From positions 1 through 7,417 of the forward strand of contig RECT01000060.1 of NCBI GenBank assembly GCA_007693875.1: a stretch of DNA of 7,417 nt. The letters run 5' to 3'. The translations under genes and the position numbers were made by a program. Source of the stretch: Spirulina sp. DLM2.Bin59. GTDB taxonomy: Bacteria; Cyanobacteriota; Cyanobacteriia; Cyanobacteriales; Spirulinaceae. Position 1 is the stretch's first letter, and each line of letters begins with the position of its first letter. Below, in pieces: positions 5,335-7,417 of the stretch. The notes beneath the pieces are model-generated. The model was not told the origin of the DNA. It saw nothing but the letters and a program-made list of their open reading frames with translations, and made no database searches.

Positions 5335-6372
5335 TTAAGGGGTGGGGTTGGGGTAGCGGTGATGGACGGTTTCGATGTCTGCAATCATTTCTGGGGTGAG
5401 TTTGATGGTTGCAGTGGCGATATTTTCCCGTAATTGGGTTAAATTTGTTACACCGATAATCGTACTGGTGACACACCAGCGGGACTGAACAAACCCTAAA
5501 GCCAATTGCGTTAACGTCAAACCATAGCGGTGGGCGATTTCCCCATAGGCGGCCACTGCTTCGGCGAGATTGGGTTTTTGATAGCGGCGATCAAAGCCAG
5601 GGAAGAGGGCGAGGCGACTGTTGGGGGCGGGGCCGTTGCGGTGTTTGCCAGTGAGGAACCCGAAGGCGAGGGGGCTATAGGCCAACAGGCCGATCTGTTC
5701 CCGGTGGCAGGTTTCTGCTAAATGAATGTCAAAAACGCGATTGGTGAGGCTGTAGGCGTTTTGGATCGCAACGATGCGGGGCAGGTTTAACTGCTCGGCA
5801 ATGTGGCAAAACTGACTCACCCCCCAAGGGGTTTCGTTGCTCAACCCGATATAACGAATTTTCCCCGCCGTCACCAAATCCGCCAAGACTTGTAACTGTT
5901 CCGCAATGGGGACGGTTTCCCGCTCCTGTTGGGGGTCGTAGTTGGGCGCACCGAAGAGGGCAACGTAGCGATCGGGCCAATGGAGTTGGTAGAGGTCGAT
6001 GTAGTCGGTTTGGAGCCGTTGGAGGCTGTCGTTAACGGCCTGCTCTAAGTTGGTGCGATTTAAGTTGCGATCGCCCCCCCGCATCCAAGCCATGTGGGGC
6101 CCCGGCCCGGCGGCTTTGGTGGCGATGATCAGGCGATCGCGTTCCTGCTTTGCCAGCCAAGAACCGATGTAGGCCTCCGTTCTCCCCTGGGTTTCCGCCC
6201 GTGCTGGTACAGGGTACATTTCCGCCGTATCAATGAAATTAATCCCTTGGTCAACGGCATAATCTAACTGCTCATGGGCTTCCTGAACGGTATTTTGCTG
6301 GCCATAGGTCATTGTGCCTAAACAGATTGCCGAAACCCGTAGATCACTGCGGCCAAGGGGGCGATATTCCAT
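5335..6372 (-). CDS. tas: Tas-like NADP(H)-dependent aldo/keto reductase
   Basis: This 345-residue soluble TIM-barrel protein resembles E. coli Tas along its whole length. It starts MEYRPLGRSDLRVSAICLGTMTYG, contains the Tas-typical DTAEMYPVP (48-56) and ETQGRTE (60-66), and ends near VHHRYPNP. The aldo/keto reductase tetrad is complete: D48, Y53, K86 (IIATK) and H131 (LYQLHW). GKIRYIGLSNE (170-180) and STIIGVTNLTQLREN (303-317) line the expected substrate and NADP(H)-binding regions. Family enzymes reduce aldehydes or ketones with NADPH; the natural substrate of Tas is not established. The ATG at 6372 gives the canonical N-terminus, although no Shine-Dalgarno sequence is seen. It ends 282 nt before ocp, with a separate promoter in between, so it probably is not part of the photoprotection unit. 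Upstream it faces the small gene at 6412 across 39 bp. Confidence 0.95.
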   Translation of the reverse strand: MEYRPLGRSDLRVSAICLGTMTYGQQNTVQEAHEQLDYAVDQGINFIDTAEMYPVPARAETQGRTEAYIGSWLAKQERDRLIIATKAAGPGPHMAWMRGGDRNLNRTNLEQAVNDSLQRLQTDYIDLYQLHWPDRYVALFGAPNYDPQQERETVPIAEQLQVLADLVTAGKIRYIGLSNETPWGVSQFCHIAEQLNLPRIVAIQNAYSLTNRVFDIHLAETCHREQIGLLAYSPLAFGFLTGKHRNGPAPNSRLALFPGFDRRYQKPNLAEAVAAYGEIAHRYGLTLTQLALGFVQSRWCVTSTIIGVTNLTQLRENIATATIKLTPEMIADIETVHHRYPNPTP

Positions 6373-6391
6373 AGGGGGGTGTTAGGATGGG

Positions 6392-6401
6392 GCAAATTTG
6401 C
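6392..6401. promoter_or_regulatory. Palindrome in the divergent tas/small-gene gap
   Basis: GCAAATTTGC is a perfect 10-bp palindrome in the 39-bp space between the divergent starts at 6372 and 6412. It could be an operator shared by both genes, but a single short palindrome is weak evidence. Confidence 0.2.
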
Positions 6402-6411
6402 TTCAATCGCC

Positions 6412-6633
6412 ATGGACACCGACGACCTGCAACAACAACTAGACTATGAAATCGCTTTCCAGGCTGTCAATCAATTGACGGAACTGGGCAATGCTGCGCT
6501 GGAAAAAGGTTTGATTGTCGGCCATGGCTACCATGGGAGCCAGTATGAATTGCTCCGCAATGGTGAGGCGTTGCTCTTTTCCCCTGAGGAAGCCACGATC
6601 TATCTCAAGGATTTACTCGGTCTGGATGCCTAA
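6412..6633 (+). CDS. Small conserved-looking protein of unknown function
   Basis: This 73-residue acidic protein starts MDTDDLQQQLDYEIAFQAV; I do not recognise a named family, though similar short proteins seem to occur in other cyanobacteria from memory. It reads as an amphipathic helical first half (residues 1-32) followed by GLIVGHGYHGSQYELLRNGEALLFSPEEATIYLKDLL, which suggests a small alpha/beta fold with a short hairpin (GxxYELLRNGEALLF). There are no cysteines, signal peptide or membrane segment. The frame opens further upstream at a GTG at 6379, but the extra residues look non-coding in character, so ATG 6412 is chosen; neither has a clear ribosome site. It overlaps the recombinase gene by 8 nt, so the two are very likely co-transcribed and translationally coupled. 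A role as a recombinase partner is a guess. Confidence 0.75.
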   Translation: MDTDDLQQQLDYEIAFQAVNQLTELGNAALEKGLIVGHGYHGSQYELLRNGEALLFSPEEATIYLKDLLGLDA

Positions 6634-7417
6634 CCCTTTACAACCCCAACCAGAAACCGCCCTGGTCAGCCGCGATGCCCTCTTACTGGCCTTTGCGGAT
6701 TTTTTAAGCATTGATGTTAGTGCGGGGGATGCCGCTACGGATACGTTGCAAACCTATCGGCGGCAGGTGGAGCAGTTTTTAAAGTGGTGCGATCGCCACG
6801 ATCTCGATCCCGCCCAACTGGACAAAAACGACATCAAGCGTTATCGCCATTGGTTGATCAATGTGCGGCGGTTTAAACCCGCCACCATTGCCCTCAAGCT
6901 CTCGGTGGTGCGCCGATTTTATCAGGCCGCTGTGGAGCATCGCCTTCTCCCCATCAATCCTGCCCTTGGGGTGAAGCCCCCCCGGGAAAAGCGCGACCCT
7001 GCGGAGCGGATCACATTTTTAGAAAAAGCTGAGGTGGAAAAACTCCTGGCCAGTATTCCCCAAGGGGTGGGGGATCATGATCCGGTGCGCTTGTTGCAGA
7101 CGCAGCGCGATCGCGCCCTTCTCGCCATCATGGCCCTGGAAGGCCCCCGCACCGTCGAACTCCATCGCGCCAATGTCAGCAACGTCATCCAACAGGGGCA
7201 ACACCTGGGGATTCGCGTCGAGGGGAAACGGAACATCCGGATTGTCCCCCTCACCCCAGAAATCGGCCAAATTCTCATGGACTATCTCCAAACCCGCCGC
7301 AACCAAGGGGAAAAATTCATCCCATCCACCCCCCTATTTATTGCCGTGGGCAATCGGGCCGGCGGTCAACGCCTTTCCCGGCGGGGCATCCGTCTGATCG
7401 TCGATCGCTACCTCACC
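6626..7417 (+). CDS. Tyrosine recombinase/integrase, XerC/D-like (3' end outside window)
   Basis: The frame stays open from the ATG at 6626 to the right edge (264 codons). Residues about 15-110 look like a SAM-like core-binding domain (LQTYRRQVEQFLKWCDRHDL at 41-60; KPATIALKLSVVRRFY at 84-99; PINPALGVKPPR at 109-120). The catalytic domain follows: QRDRALLAIMALEGPRTVEL (160-179) gives the first catalytic arginine R175, though the usual GLRxSEL reads GPRTVEL; EGKRNIRIVPL (199-209) gives the beta-hairpin lysine K201; LSRRGIRLIVDRYL (250-263) leads into the second box. The HxLRH motif and the Tyr nucleophile should lie just beyond the window. Such enzymes cut and rejoin DNA at specific sites, for example to resolve chromosome dimers or integrate elements. 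The overlap with the preceding small gene points to an operon. No attachment site was recognised, so host Xer versus mobile integrase stays open. Confidence 0.9.
   Translation, partial: MPNPLQPQPETALVSRDALLLAFADFLSIDVSAGDAATDTLQTYRRQVEQFLKWCDRHDLDPAQLDKNDIKRYRHWLINVRRFKPATIALKLSVVRRFYQAAVEHRLLPINPALGVKPPREKRDPAERITFLEKAEVEKLLASIPQGVGDHDPVRLLQTQRDRALLAIMALEGPRTVELHRANVSNVIQQGQHLGIRVEGKRNIRIVPLTPEIGQILMDYLQTRRNQGEKFIPSTPLFIAVGNRAGGQRLSRRGIRLIVDRYLT

Noticed and set aside
5003..5399. Plus-strand frames of 88 and 117 codons across the ocp leader
   Set aside because: No recognisable domain or good ribosome site; they overlap both the OCP N-terminus and the tas C-terminus antisense, and the region is better explained as promoter and leader.
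6379..6411. GTG start extending the small gene by 11 codons
   Set aside because: It lies 7 nt from the divergent tas start and the added residues (LGWGKFASIA) do not resemble the acidic helical character of the rest.
7019..7306. Minus-strand frame of 95 codons and plus-strand frame from 7077
   Set aside because: Both overlap the recombinase frame, whose core-binding and catalytic motifs are continuous from 6626 to the window end.

Overview
The window is cyanobacterial DNA. Two observations support this. The HIP1 octamer GCGATCGC occurs 11 times in 7.4 kb by hand count, where chance would give roughly 0.1. There is also a clear orange carotenoid protein (OCP) gene with its partner, the fluorescence recovery protein (FRP) gene, so the organism should have phycobilisomes and OCP-type photoprotection. 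OCP here resembles, from memory, the Synechocystis/Arthrospira OCP1 type. I cannot name a genus.

Layout. Positions 1-683 (+) hold the C-terminal half of a Gfo/Idh/MocA-family oxidoreductase cut by the window edge. Positions 694-1620 are an accessory insertion: two 99-bp copies of a MITE-like element in inverted orientation (88/99 identical by hand alignment) enclose one AT-richer gene for a nucleotidyltransferase-fold protein. A Uma2-family (DUF820) PD-(D/E)xK nuclease-like gene (1658-2263, +) begins just beyond the right copy.

Positions 2352-6372 are transcribed on the minus strand. In transcription order they carry a Tas-like aldo/keto reductase (6372-5335), OCP (5052-4093), FRP (3888-3547) and a trypsin-fold protein (3476-2352). 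An extended -10 promoter with an A6T6 tract at UP-element position lies between tas and ocp, predicting a leader of about 210 nt for ocp. Positions 6412-7417 (+), divergent from tas, hold a small conserved-looking gene of unknown function overlapping by 8 nt a tyrosine recombinase (XerC/D-like) that runs off the right edge.

How the genes work together. OCP absorbs strong blue-green light, binds phycobilisomes and quenches excitation energy. FRP speeds the return of active OCP to its resting form and its detachment. They form the one coherent functional unit. The strongest oddity is the gene after FRP: it has a recognisable trypsin-family frame, including the paired cysteines, but all three catalytic positions are substituted (His to Gln, Asp to Asn, Ser to Glu), and it ends in a PEP-CTERM-like tail. 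It looks like an intact pseudoprotease. The MITE-bounded nucleotidyltransferase, with Asn at the second metal-ligand position, is the second item to follow up. No RNA genes, CRISPR arrays or origins were seen, and no gene-free stretch exceeds 300 bases.
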